Of a DNA stretch of 64,000 nucleotides, positions 26,056 through 34,221 are shown in pieces (position 1 is the first letter of the stretch; each line of letters starts with the position of its first letter). Origin of the DNA: Oceanispirochaeta sp963676905 (GTDB lineage: Bacteria; Spirochaetota; Spirochaetia; DSM-2461). The position numbers and the translations under genes are program-made. The DNA lies in the NCBI GenBank assembly GCA_963676905.2, contig CAXXVE010000001.1, positions 1,860,001-1,924,000 on the forward strand, in the 5' to 3' direction. The notes under the pieces are model-generated. The model worked only from the letters and a program-made list of their open reading frames with translations, made no database searches and was not told where the DNA came from.

Positions 26056-27786
26056 TTATCCGGGACACTGGACAATCCGGTTCCGGCCCTCCCGTTTGGC
26101 CGAGTAAAGGCAGTGGTCGGCACGGGAGAAGAGGTGATCCACCGATTCATCTTTTTTTCTCAGTGAGAGTCCTCCGCTGACGGTCTGGTTCTTCGCTCCC
26201 ATCTGCTCTGAGAAATCCAGCTCCTCAACGGTCTTCCGGATACGCTCGGTGCACTCTCTGATGTCATCCTTCTCATCCATAATAAAGATAACCGCAAACT
26301 CCTCGCCTCCCACCCGGACGGCGATATCCCCCTCTCTCAGGGTTCCCTGAATGGCCTGGGCCACCTCTTTAAGAACAATGTCTCCCACACTGTGTCCGAA
26401 GGTATCATTGACAGTTTTGAACAGGTCCAGATCCAGCATCAGCAGTCCGATGCCCCGGATAACACCCCTGTCATGGTGTGAGAAGAGACGGGGAAGGGTC
26501 TCGTTCATATACGTACGGTTGTAGAGTCCCGTCAGAGTGTCCTTGATTGACATCTCATAGAAGGCCTGCTTCTCATTGTCTATCTGCTGATGAATAAGCT
26601 CTCTCTCAAGGGCTATACAGAGAGGAGCGGCAATGGTCATCAGAATGGATTCTGTTTCAGAGTCGATAGATATCGCCTCTTTCATACCGATCATGGCAAG
26701 GGCAAAGATATCACCTGATTCCATCTGCTTCATGGGAAGAATTATAGAAATCCCACCCGATTTTTCTTTTACTTCCAACAGATTCCTGTCGCTGCTGAAC
26801 ATACTTCTCAGACTTCTGTCCGGTTTATATTCCACACCTCTGAACCTGTTTTTCTCCTCAAGAAGCCTCCAGCTTTTATCATCCTTTCTTACAAGAAATT
26901 TCAGACAGCAGGCGGGAATGATGCTTCTTATATGTTCCAGCAGATGCCTTGCAGTGGTATCAAAATGTTTGTAGAAAACAAGGGTCTGCATAAAGTCGTT
27001 CATGAATTTGTTCAACAGGGACAGCTTCTGTATTTCAGTACTTGTCTGGGTCAGCATATAGAGCCCGCAGTCCAGATCCTTCAGCTGCTGCAGAAAGAAG
27101 GGAATCAGTTTCTCCCTTATGATTGAACCATGCTGGGGGAGGATATACTTCAGTGGCAGCTGCTGGAACTTGTTCATTGCAAATGCAAGGATCTCCCGTG
27201 AAGGCATATAGTGTTCATGGAACAGCTTAACGGATTCAAAATAACTTTCATCTTCGGCAAAGAGGGAGAATCCCTCGGTAAACCCGCCCATAAGATCGCT
27301 TGAGAAGAGAACTTCCGAGGCAGGATGGTAGGTGCAGAAGGCTCCAGGGAAGTGGAGGTAGGGGGTGAACACAAACTGAAGCTCCAGCCCTCCGGCCTTT
27401 AGGTTCCATTTCATCTCTTCTACGCAGGTAAAGGGTATCTTCAGCCCAAGATGCTTTAAAAGAGCAATGGCCCGCCAGTGGCTTATGATCCGTGCATCCT
27501 CCCGAACCACAAGACGATCTATTATATCAAGGGCACCTGTAATATCCGGGTCCTGGTGGTGCACTACAAAGTACTTGATCCTGCTGAAGGGGATCACTTC
27601 TTCAATTTTCCTGAAAGTTTCGGGGAAAGTAAGTCTGGAGCCGGGGTCCAGGAGTATCGATTCATCGCCGTTTTCTATCAGATAGCAGTGGCACTGGAAC
27701 TGATCATCCTGCAGAAAGTGCCCCACCCACCATATATGGTCTGTAATCTTCAGGGCTTTGGAGGGATCTGCTTTTTTTGAACTCAT
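26056..27786 (-). CDS. Diguanylate cyclase with N-terminal ODP-like (flavodiiron/beta-lactamase fold) oxygen sensor
   Basis: In this 576-residue protein, residues 1-230 form a metallo-beta-lactamase fold of the flavodiiron/ODP type. Predicted iron ligands are H77, D79 and D81 (VVHHQDPDITG), H145, D164 and H219 (LPQHG). No flavodoxin domain follows. A GAF-like linker spans about 255-395. The GGDEF domain carries GGEEF at 493-497 with an inhibitory site REGD at 484-487, so it should make c-di-GMP and be feedback inhibited. Binding of O2 at a di-iron site would tie c-di-GMP to oxygen; this is inference from the ODP family of Treponema. There is no clear ribosome binding site before the ATG. It is divergent from the CNB gene. 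Confidence 0.87.
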   Translation of the reverse strand: MSSKKADPSKALKITDHIWWVGHFLQDDQFQCHCYLIENGDESILLDPGSRLTFPETFRKIEEVIPFSRIKYFVVHHQDPDITGALDIIDRLVVREDARIISHWRAIALLKHLGLKIPFTCVEEMKWNLKAGGLELQFVFTPYLHFPGAFCTYHPASEVLFSSDLMGGFTEGFSLFAEDESYFESVKLFHEHYMPSREILAFAMNKFQQLPLKYILPQHGSIIREKLIPFFLQQLKDLDCGLYMLTQTSTEIQKLSLLNKFMNDFMQTLVFYKHFDTTARHLLEHIRSIIPACCLKFLVRKDDKSWRLLEEKNRFRGVEYKPDRSLRSMFSSDRNLLEVKEKSGGISIILPMKQMESGDIFALAMIGMKEAISIDSETESILMTIAAPLCIALERELIHQQIDNEKQAFYEMSIKDTLTGLYNRTYMNETLPRLFSHHDRGVIRGIGLLMLDLDLFKTVNDTFGHSVGDIVLKEVAQAIQGTLREGDIAVRVGGEEFAVIFIMDEKDDIRECTERIRKTVEELDFSEQMGAKNQTVSGGLSLRKKDESVDHLFSRADHCLYSAKREGRNRIVQCPG

Positions 27787-27927
27787 GTAATAATTTTACT
27801 TTATGATGTTCATTTTTAACAAGTTGTAAATTTTCTGCCGGAACTCTGCCTATACTTTTAAAGAATTGACCTGTATAAAAGGAAATAATATTAGAATTCA
27901 TCAATGAAAATGGTTAAAATTCAATTG

Positions 27928-27936
27928 TGATATAAT
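27928..27936 (+). promoter_or_regulatory. Extended -10 promoter element upstream of the CNB gene
   Basis: TGATATAAT is a consensus extended -10 ending 42 nt before the ATG. No good -35 is visible. Confidence 0.5.
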
Positions 27937-27978
27937 ATGGACTCTATACTGTTATCATAGCGTTTAAGGAGAACTCTG

Positions 27979-28503
27979 ATGATCGAACTGCACTCCCATG
28001 AATATTCCATTGAGGATATCAAGACACTTCTTCCCTTCCGTTTTCTGGACGATCAAAGGGCCCTCAACCTCCTTGAACTCTCAGAAGTCCTCCGCTTTGA
28101 GGAGGGGGAAATGATCATTGAGCAGGGCGATCTGAACCAGTCCTTCTGCAGTATCCTCAAGGGAAGTGTCAAGGTGACTGTCAACCGCTCTTCAGACGGC
28201 GGAGAAAGCTATGTCAGCACTCTCGGGAAAGGGGACATTACAGGTGAGGCGGGGATGTTCATTAAGGTGCCCCGTACGGCCAATATCATCTGTGCCGAAG
28301 AGACGGATGTCGTTATGATCACCCGCGATAAGATGCTTAACTTTATAAAGGTCTATCCCCGGGACGGAAACAAGGTCCTTATGATGATTATTTTCAGTCT
28401 GCTCCGGAAGCTGAAGGCCGCCAACCAGGAACTCGCATTCGAGAGAAAAGATGACGCCTCCCAGGATGATATTGATGCTCTTGTAAAGGATCTGCTGGGC
28501 TGA
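27979..28503 (+). CDS. Cyclic nucleotide-binding domain protein with FliM-like C-terminal motif
   Basis: The 174-residue protein has one cNMP-binding fold (about 18-140: FEEGEMIIEQGDLNQSFCSILKGSVKV, GKGDITGEAGMF). The phosphate-cassette region GEAGMFIKVPRTANI has the usual Arg. There is no HTH domain, so it is not a Crp-type regulator. The last 14 residues, SQDDIDALVKDLLG, resemble the LSQxEIDALL peptide at the N-terminus of FliM/FliY that binds phosphorylated CheY. The ligand is unknown, and the neighbouring cyclase suggests a second-messenger function. Confidence 0.85.
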   Translation: MIELHSHEYSIEDIKTLLPFRFLDDQRALNLLELSEVLRFEEGEMIIEQGDLNQSFCSILKGSVKVTVNRSSDGGESYVSTLGKGDITGEAGMFIKVPRTANIICAEETDVVMITRDKMLNFIKVYPRDGNKVLMMIIFSLLRKLKAANQELAFERKDDASQDDIDALVKDLLG

Positions 28504-28608
28504 TTCAAATCAGCAAGCAAATTACTTCAGAGACCTGTCAATATTACTCATGGGTACCGGTTCTATTTTTGATTTTTTCCTTTACCTCTCCTCTATATAT
28601 AACTAACT

Positions 28609-28653
28609 TATAATATATAGCTCTTTGTTTATTTATCATGAAACGATTCATGA
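28609..28653 (+). promoter_or_regulatory. Promoter -10 and LacI-like operator of the aldolase gene
   Basis: TATAAT (28609-28614) is followed about 21 bp later by the perfect inverted repeat TCATGAA-ACGA-TTCATGA (28636-28653). Its core TGAAACGATTCA resembles LacI/CcpA-family operators with a central CG. The position downstream of the start site suggests a roadblock repressor. No -35 match is clear. Confidence 0.6.
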
Positions 28654-28714
28654 CTCCCATGTTGCTTTATGTGTGTAAAAATGAACTTAAGAGAATCCAA
28701 ATTAGGAGATATTT

Positions 28715-29602
28715 ATGAACCTGAAACAGCTTGAAATAATGAAAGACGGAAAAGGTTTTATAGCGGCACTCGATCAGAGCGGTGGAAGCACCCCAAAGGC
28801 TTTATCAGCATACGGTATCTCTCCGGACTCCTATGATTCCGAAGAAAAAATGTTTGATCTTGTCCATGAGATGCGTACAAGGATAGTAAAAAGCCCTTCT
28901 TTCAGAAGTGATAAAATCCTTGGAGCCATACTGTTTGAGAAGACAATGGACGGCCTTATAGACGGAGAGTACACTGCCGACTATCTGTGGAATAAAAAGG
29001 GGATTGTTCCCTTTCTTAAAATTGATAAGGGACTTGCGGAACCTGAGGATGGTGTTCAGATCATGAAGCCTATTCCCGGTCTGGATGATCTTCTGAAGAG
29101 GGCTGTGGGAAGAAATATTTTCGGAACCAAGATGCGTTCTGTGATCCACGAGTATAATCTCAAGGGAATTGAGGCAGTTGTGGATCAGCAGTTTGAACTC
29201 GCCGGACAGATCAGAAAACACGGTCTGGTTCCAATTATTGAGCCTGAAGTCGATATACACAGTTCTGAAAAAGAACGCTGTGAGGAACTGCTTCTGCAAA
29301 GCCTTATTCAGAAGCTGGATCAGATGGAAGGGGAGGTCCCTGTCATGCTGAAGCTCACCATTCCTGTGGTACCGGATCTCTATCTTCCTCTGATAAATCA
29401 CCCCATGGTACTTCGTGTTGTCGCCCTGTCAGGAGGATATTCAAGAGAGGATGCCAACAGAAGGCTGACACAGAATCACGGGCTTATTGCCAGTTTCTCA
29501 CGGGCACTTTCTGAAGGATTGACAAGTCAGCAGTCCGACGGGGATTTCAACTCCATGCTTGAAAAAACAATCCTGTCGATATACGAGGCTTCCATAACTT
29601 AA
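28715..29602 (+). CDS. Class I fructose-bisphosphate aldolase
   Basis: The 295-residue protein begins with the class I pattern GKGFIAALDQSGGSTPKAL, has ILGAILFEKTMDG, and the Schiff-base region VPVMLKLTIPVVPDLY. It also has ALSGGYSREDANR near the C-terminus, as in bacterial class I enzymes. It interconverts fructose 1,6-bisphosphate and triose phosphates in the cytoplasm. AGGAG precedes the ATG by 8 nt. It is monocistronic with its own promoter and palindromic operator. Confidence 0.9.
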   Translation: MNLKQLEIMKDGKGFIAALDQSGGSTPKALSAYGISPDSYDSEEKMFDLVHEMRTRIVKSPSFRSDKILGAILFEKTMDGLIDGEYTADYLWNKKGIVPFLKIDKGLAEPEDGVQIMKPIPGLDDLLKRAVGRNIFGTKMRSVIHEYNLKGIEAVVDQQFELAGQIRKHGLVPIIEPEVDIHSSEKERCEELLLQSLIQKLDQMEGEVPVMLKLTIPVVPDLYLPLINHPMVLRVVALSGGYSREDANRRLTQNHGLIASFSRALSEGLTSQQSDGDFNSMLEKTILSIYEASIT

Positions 29603-29611
29603 AAGCGCCTT

Positions 29612-29758
29612 CCGGGAGGATATTTCAGGGTGGTCTCCCGGGTGGTAAGGAGTCTTATAAATAAAAAACTCCGCCGGGCAGGAAGGATCAACTGGACCGA
29701 CGGAGGCTTCCGGGAATCGAAACCGGAGACTTCATTGTGCTCCCGAATTTGATTCCTG
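29612..29758. other. Structured intergenic region, possible RNA, downstream of the aldolase gene
   Basis: Ten bases after the aldolase stop there is a 7-bp stem CCGGGAG / CTCCCGG (29612-29618, 29635-29641). Then a nested element appears. CAGGA..ATCAA (29679-29691) pairs with TTGATTCCTG (29749-29758) and encloses CGGGA / TCCCG (29711-29715, 29741-29745). A competing pairing is CTCCG / CGGAG (29669-29673, 29701-29705). No ORF or T run explains it. It could be an RNA gene, a decayed element or a long 3' structure. Confidence 0.35.
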
Positions 29759-29797
29759 ACAAGGGTAAATAATTAAAAAATTAACGGCTTTTTTTTA

Positions 29798-30964
29798 TCA
29801 TGGTATAACAAGGCCTTTGAGGTAATCGTGATCACTCATTTTCTTTAGAACTGCTAATAATCCATTAAGGTCTGTCCTGTGTGTGAACATCTTTGAGAGG
29901 CCTAAAGCTTCGTGTCTCTCCAGAATTCCGAAGGCTTTATTGAATGCTCCGGGGTGGTTCGCGCTCATGCCCAGAATCCTTGCGTGCTTGCTGCAGACAA
30001 GGCGGGCAGGGTCGAAAGAGACCTCTTTTCCCTGGTTTACCATATTTCCCACTTCCACGTAGGTTCCCATGCGGCGCATCATTTCAAGTCCGTCAATAAA
30101 TGTATCCACATTGTTGGAACACTGCAGTACAACGTCCGCTCCACCACCTGTCAAATCTCTTACCATGGAGATTCTCTCTTCACGGCTGTACTTGTGGTAG
30201 TCTATAACATGATCTGCCTGACCTATCTCGCGGCTTAAGGCGAGTCTGGTATCCCGGCTGCCTATCATGATAACTTCTCTGGCCCCCATCAGCTTGGCCA
30301 GAAGGGCTGAGAGTACTCCCACCTGCCCCGATCCGATGACAGCGACTCTTGAATCGGTTGTCAGTCCCGGTTCTGCAATTCCGGGACCCGTCAGGGTCAG
30401 TTCCAGAGCCCTCATGGCGACAGCCATCGGGTCCAGGAGTACGGCTATCTCCGAGGGCATGGAGTCGGGAACCTTCCAGACGTAGGTCTCAGGAAATACA
30501 TAGACATACTCCGCAAAACCTCCCATAAAGTAGGGCCAGTTTGATATATCTGAACTGATGGTTTCCTCTCCCTCCAGTCCAAGTTGGGAGTAGGGGACAC
30601 CGTAGACAAAGGAGCTGTCACAGACAGTACAGGTTCCCGGCCGGGTGGAGAGGCATCCGGGGCATTTACCGCATGTTATCCAGGGGTAGAGGACTATCCT
30701 GTCCCCCGCCTTCAGAGGGCCGCCGAAGACATTGAGGCTTTTGTTGGCACGGGAGCCCATGGAGACGACAGTGCCTGTGACTTCATGGCACATGATGGCC
30801 TCGTAGGGGGGATTTTCCTGAATCAGATGACCGTCGGTGCCGCAGATTCCCGCAGCATTCACCTTTATGAGAAGGCCATCATCCTTTACTTCCGGTACCG
30901 GCAGGTCCCTGACTTCTATATCGTAACGGCCCTTCCAGACCGCAGCTTTTCCTGTCTTGCTCAT
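29798..30964 (-). CDS. Zinc-dependent medium-chain alcohol dehydrogenase
   Basis: The protein has 388 residues. The catalytic zinc motif is AAGICGTDGH with MCHEVTG. The structural zinc loop is complete (CGKCPGCLSTRPGTC), unlike the GatD-like protein at 23.6 kb. The Rossmann motif GSGQVGVLSA is present. It is slightly longer than typical MDR enzymes because of an insertion near 130-155. The substrate is not readable. It could act on a sugar acid or polyol, as MDR proteins near uronate genes often do. It is convergent with the aldolase gene. Confidence 0.87.
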   Translation of the reverse strand: MSKTGKAAVWKGRYDIEVRDLPVPEVKDDGLLIKVNAAGICGTDGHLIQENPPYEAIMCHEVTGTVVSMGSRANKSLNVFGGPLKAGDRIVLYPWITCGKCPGCLSTRPGTCTVCDSSFVYGVPYSQLGLEGEETISSDISNWPYFMGGFAEYVYVFPETYVWKVPDSMPSEIAVLLDPMAVAMRALELTLTGPGIAEPGLTTDSRVAVIGSGQVGVLSALLAKLMGAREVIMIGSRDTRLALSREIGQADHVIDYHKYSREERISMVRDLTGGGADVVLQCSNNVDTFIDGLEMMRRMGTYVEVGNMVNQGKEVSFDPARLVCSKHARILGMSANHPGAFNKAFGILERHEALGLSKMFTHRTDLNGLLAVLKKMSDHDYLKGLVIP

Positions 30965-31033
30965 TTTGCTTTCCTTTCATCTTTTATAGGAAGATTATCC
31001 TACCCGGGAAAGGAGCTGTCAATAAAAGTTCTT

Positions 31034-32284
31034 TCACCTCTCCTTTTTCAGGGCCAGCACAGCATTCTGCCCGCCGAAACCGAAGGAGTTGGTCAGAGCC
31101 GCTGTGATTTCCGCCTTTCTGGCGGTTTGGGGAATGGTATCGAGGGGACATTCGGGATCAGGATTCTCCTGATTTATTGTGGGGGGGAGTATCCCGTGGT
31201 AGAGGCTCAAGGCTGTTGCTGCAGCCTCGATGGCTCCTGCGGCTCCGAGAGTGTGTCCTATCATTGATTTATTTGAGCTGACTGGAGGTGTTTTTCCTCC
31301 GTTTTCTTCTGATCCGAAAACCGACAGAATGGCTCTGGATTCTGTTTTGTCATTGGCCTTTGTGGACGTTCCATGGGCGTTGATGTAGCCGATGTCTTCA
31401 GGTTTCAGTCCGGCTTCAGCCATGGCCTGCTTCATGGCAAGGGCTGCCCAGCGTCCCTCCTCATCAGGTGCGGCTATGCTGGAGGCATCTGCAGTCATTC
31501 CCGCACCACCGGCGACGGCGTAGATTCTGGCTCCCCGGGCCTCGGCATGTGCACGTTTCTCGAGAATCAGGCTTGCAGCCCCTTCACCAATTACAAATCC
31601 GTCTCTTTCCGAATCAAAGGGCCGGCTGGCCTTTTCAGGTTCACCGTTTCTGGTGGAGAGGACCCTCATGCAGCTGTACGCATCCACCACAAGGGGAGTG
31701 ATGGTGGACTCGGTGCCTCCTGCAATCATCACATCCGCCTGTCCGCATCTTATAATGTTCATGGCAGAGGCTATTGAGTGGACCCCGGTGGCGCAGGCCG
31801 AGAGCGCTGCCATATTGGGGCCGTGGATGCCGAGTTCTATGGCAATATTGCCTGCCGCCATATTGGGGATGATCCGGGGGACTGCCAGTGGATGACCCTT
31901 GCCGGGGCCTCTCTGCTGGAGGGTTGTAAACTGTTTTTCAAGAATCTCATAATCCCCTGCAGCGGATCCCATAACGCATCCAGTGGCCAGGGGATCTATG
32001 CGGCCTTCCAGACCCGCATCCCGGACGGCTTCAATGGCGGAGCAGACGGCGATCTGTGAAAATCTGGACATCTTCCTGGCATTCTTTCTGTCCATGAAAT
32101 CTCCGGCGGTGAAGCCCTTCAGTTCGCAGGCTATGGCGGTGGCAAAGCCCTCGGTGTCGAATGCGGTAATAGCTGCGGCTCCTGAAACACCTGCTGTCAG
32201 ATTCTTCCAGAACGCCTCCCTGCTCAGTCCTATGGGCGTAAGCATTCCTATTCCCGTTATTACTATCTCATTCGGATTTGCCAT
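31034..32284 (-). CDS. fabF: 3-oxoacyl-[acyl-carrier-protein] synthase II (FabF family)
   Basis: The protein has 416 residues. The catalytic triad is visible: Cys in SACATGVHS, His in NAHGTSTKAND and His in NKSMIGHTLGAAGA. It also has GVMGSAAGDY-like and GFGGQNAVLALK family patterns. It condenses malonyl-ACP with acyl-ACP in fatty acid elongation. The start at 32284 is chosen because GGGGAG precedes it. It is transcribed divergently from a FabK/nitronate monooxygenase-like gene over a repeat-rich 206-bp spacer. It lies outside a fab operon, so it may serve a specialised lipid. Confidence 0.92.
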   Translation of the reverse strand: MANPNEIVITGIGMLTPIGLSREAFWKNLTAGVSGAAAITAFDTEGFATAIACELKGFTAGDFMDRKNARKMSRFSQIAVCSAIEAVRDAGLEGRIDPLATGCVMGSAAGDYEILEKQFTTLQQRGPGKGHPLAVPRIIPNMAAGNIAIELGIHGPNMAALSACATGVHSIASAMNIIRCGQADVMIAGGTESTITPLVVDAYSCMRVLSTRNGEPEKASRPFDSERDGFVIGEGAASLILEKRAHAEARGARIYAVAGGAGMTADASSIAAPDEEGRWAALAMKQAMAEAGLKPEDIGYINAHGTSTKANDKTESRAILSVFGSEENGGKTPPVSSNKSMIGHTLGAAGAIEAAATALSLYHGILPPTINQENPDPECPLDTIPQTARKAEITAALTNSFGFGGQNAVLALKKER

Positions 32285-32351
32285 ATAGATTTCTCCCCTC
32301 TTAAAATTACATTTATACAAATAATGTCAACAAAAAGCACTGGTGTAAAGC

Positions 32352-32401
32352 CACTATTCGTGACAAAAATGCACTATTTGTCAAAATAAGAGTTTACTCT
32401 T
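32352..32401. repeat. Imperfect 20-bp-period direct repeat and palindrome between fabF and the FabK-like gene
   Basis: CACTATTCGTGACAAAA (32352-32368) is repeated as CACTATTTGTCAAAA (32372-32386), with starts 20 bp apart. The palindrome AAGAGTTTACTCTT (32388-32401) follows. They sit in the divergent promoter region and are candidate regulator sites for both genes. Confidence 0.5.
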
Positions 32402-32490
32402 TTGAAAAGCTGTCCTAAGATTCACTCAAGATTATTCTGATTCCCGGACGATACGCTCCGGCACTCAGATTTATTTAAAAGGAGTCTTAT

Positions 32491-33903
32491 ATGAATCATC
32501 CTCAATTAATTCAGGGCGGAATGGGTATCGGAGTATCCAACTGGAATCTGGCCAGAGAAGTTGCCTTGAACGGACAGCTCGGCGTAATTTCCGGAACCAG
32601 CCTTGATCAGGTCCTGGCCAGAAGGCTGCAGGATGGAGATCCCGGAGGATTTATGAGACGGGCTCTGGCGGCCTTTCCTTTTCAGGAAACCGCAAAGAGA
32701 ATTCTGGACAAGTATTTTATTCCCGGAGGAAAAGGCGACAGACCCTACAAGCAGCTTCCCTTCTTCTCCATTGACAATAATGACAATCTCAACGAACTGA
32801 CTGTAGCCGCCAACTTCACCGAAGCCTGGCTTGCCAAAGAGGGGCATAAGGGAACAGTGGGGGTCAACTACCTCTCCAAGGTACAGCTTCCCACTCTCTC
32901 TTCCATCTACGGCGCTCTTCTGGCTGGAATCGACTATGTCATTATGGGAGCCGGCATTCCTCTGGAAATCCCCGCAGTTCTCAGGAACCTCTGTGAAAAC
33001 AGAGATACAAGCCTGAAGCTGGATGTGGAGAATGCTTCCAAAGAGGATGACTACAAGGTCAGTTTCAATCCTTCCAGCCTATTTGGAAGCGGACTGCCCG
33101 AGCTGAAGCTTCCGAAGTTCCTTCCCATTGTTTCATCCAACTTCCTGGCAACCCTGATGAGTAAAAAAGCTTCCGGGCCTATCGATGGTCTGATCGTGGA
33201 AAACCATGAGGCCGGAGGCCATAATGCTCCTCCCCGGGGAAAAATGATACTCGATGAAGCAGGGGAGCCTGTCTATGGTGACAGGGATTCTGTTGATACC
33301 GAAAAACTCAAAGAGATTGGCCTTCCCTTCTGGCTTGCCGGTTCCTACGGAGATCCCAAAGGATTCCGTTCGGCCATGAAAGCCGGAGCGGCCGGCGTAC
33401 AGGTGGGCTCAGCTTTCGCCCTCTGCAAAGAGTCAGGGATTTTTCCCGAGCTGAAAAGCAGGATGCTTTCCGCCATAAGAAGGGGAGACAGTTCTGTTTT
33501 TACCGATGCCGAAGCCTCACCCACGGGATTTCCCTTCAAGGTTATGAAGCTGAAGGATACAATTGCAGACCTGAAGATCCTTGATATGAGAAAGAAGATC
33601 TGCAATCTGGGATACCTCAGGGAGCTTTACAAGAAGGATGACGGTTCTGTGGGCTACAGATGTTCTGCAGAGAAGAAGGAGTCCTTTGTAGAAAAGGGAG
33701 GAAACTCCGAAAAGGCCACACCCCGCAAGAGATGCCTCTGCAATGCTCTGCTGGCTACTGTTGGACTTCCCGGGAAGACAGCCGATGGACGTGAGGAAAA
33801 ATCCCTGATCACCCTGGGCTCCCACATGGAGTCCCTGAAACAGCTGGTGCAGGAGAAGATGGATTTCACTGCGCGGGATGTGATCAACTATATTCTGAAA
33901 TAA
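32491..33903 (+). CDS. FMN-dependent nitronate monooxygenase / enoyl-ACP reductase FabK-like protein
   Basis: The 470-residue TIM-barrel flavoprotein begins with IQGGMGIGVSNWNLAREVA and contains VENHEAGGHNAPP and GAAGVQVGSAFALC, the FMN-binding patterns of the 2-nitropropane dioxygenase/FabK/PfaD superfamily. A cysteine-bearing C-terminal extension (CNLGYLRELYKK, YRCSAEKK, KRCLCNALLATVG) is longer than in FabK. The divergent fabF suggests a role in acyl-chain synthesis; nitronate oxidation is the alternative. The ribosome binding site is AAGGAG. A strong terminator follows. Confidence 0.82.
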   Translation: MNHPQLIQGGMGIGVSNWNLAREVALNGQLGVISGTSLDQVLARRLQDGDPGGFMRRALAAFPFQETAKRILDKYFIPGGKGDRPYKQLPFFSIDNNDNLNELTVAANFTEAWLAKEGHKGTVGVNYLSKVQLPTLSSIYGALLAGIDYVIMGAGIPLEIPAVLRNLCENRDTSLKLDVENASKEDDYKVSFNPSSLFGSGLPELKLPKFLPIVSSNFLATLMSKKASGPIDGLIVENHEAGGHNAPPRGKMILDEAGEPVYGDRDSVDTEKLKEIGLPFWLAGSYGDPKGFRSAMKAGAAGVQVGSAFALCKESGIFPELKSRMLSAIRRGDSSVFTDAEASPTGFPFKVMKLKDTIADLKILDMRKKICNLGYLRELYKKDDGSVGYRCSAEKKESFVEKGGNSEKATPRKRCLCNALLATVGLPGKTADGREEKSLITLGSHMESLKQLVQEKMDFTARDVINYILK

Positions 33904-33933
33904 GCACATTTCAGATCAACTGCTGACTGATTC

Positions 33934-33963
33934 AAGACCGGGTTTTGCCCGGTCTTTTTTCTT
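33934..33963 (+). terminator. Rho-independent terminator after the FabK-like gene
   Basis: The stem AAGACCGGG / CCCGGTCTT has a TTTTG-containing loop and is followed by a T-rich tract. Confidence 0.9.
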
Positions 33964-34221
33964 TTCTTGTATTCTGAGAAGCCGGAGTGGATAAAATGCG
34001 TTTTATTATAGCTGCGAGCGGTCGAATGATCACATCCTTCAGGTGTGAACATCGGTGATTATTCTTAATATTTTCTTTCTCGTATATATGAATAGATTTA
34101 GTTTCATGATTTTAATTCTTGATAAATAGGTGAACAATTGTTAATGTATTAAGGCAGATCTTACGGATGCATATTTAAAAAAAATTGTGAAAATACATCG
34201 ATAATACCAAGGTAGACTAAT
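33964..34221 (+). other. AT-rich leader before the GGDEF-EAL gene
   Basis: Within the 318-bp gap between genes, the part after the terminator is AT-rich and holds no convincing ORF. TCACA-N9-TGTGA (around 34030-34048) is a short inverted repeat. I do not recognise a c-di-GMP riboswitch or any other known RNA. Confidence 0.4.

Noticed and set aside
29679..29758. Possible tRNA or tRNA-Sec on the minus strand, because GGTTTCGATTCCCGG resembles a T arm
   Set aside because: The T-stem has a mismatch at its closing pair, no anticodon arm or 7-bp acceptor could be built, and the stronger pairings use the same bases differently.
34030..34048. TCACA-N9-TGTGA as a CRP site
   Set aside because: The arms are short, the spacing and arm order differ from the CRP consensus, and no Crp-type HTH regulator is in the window.
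33964..34221. c-di-GMP riboswitch before the GGDEF-EAL gene
   Set aside because: None of the conserved GEMM core segments is visible; the region is only AT-rich.
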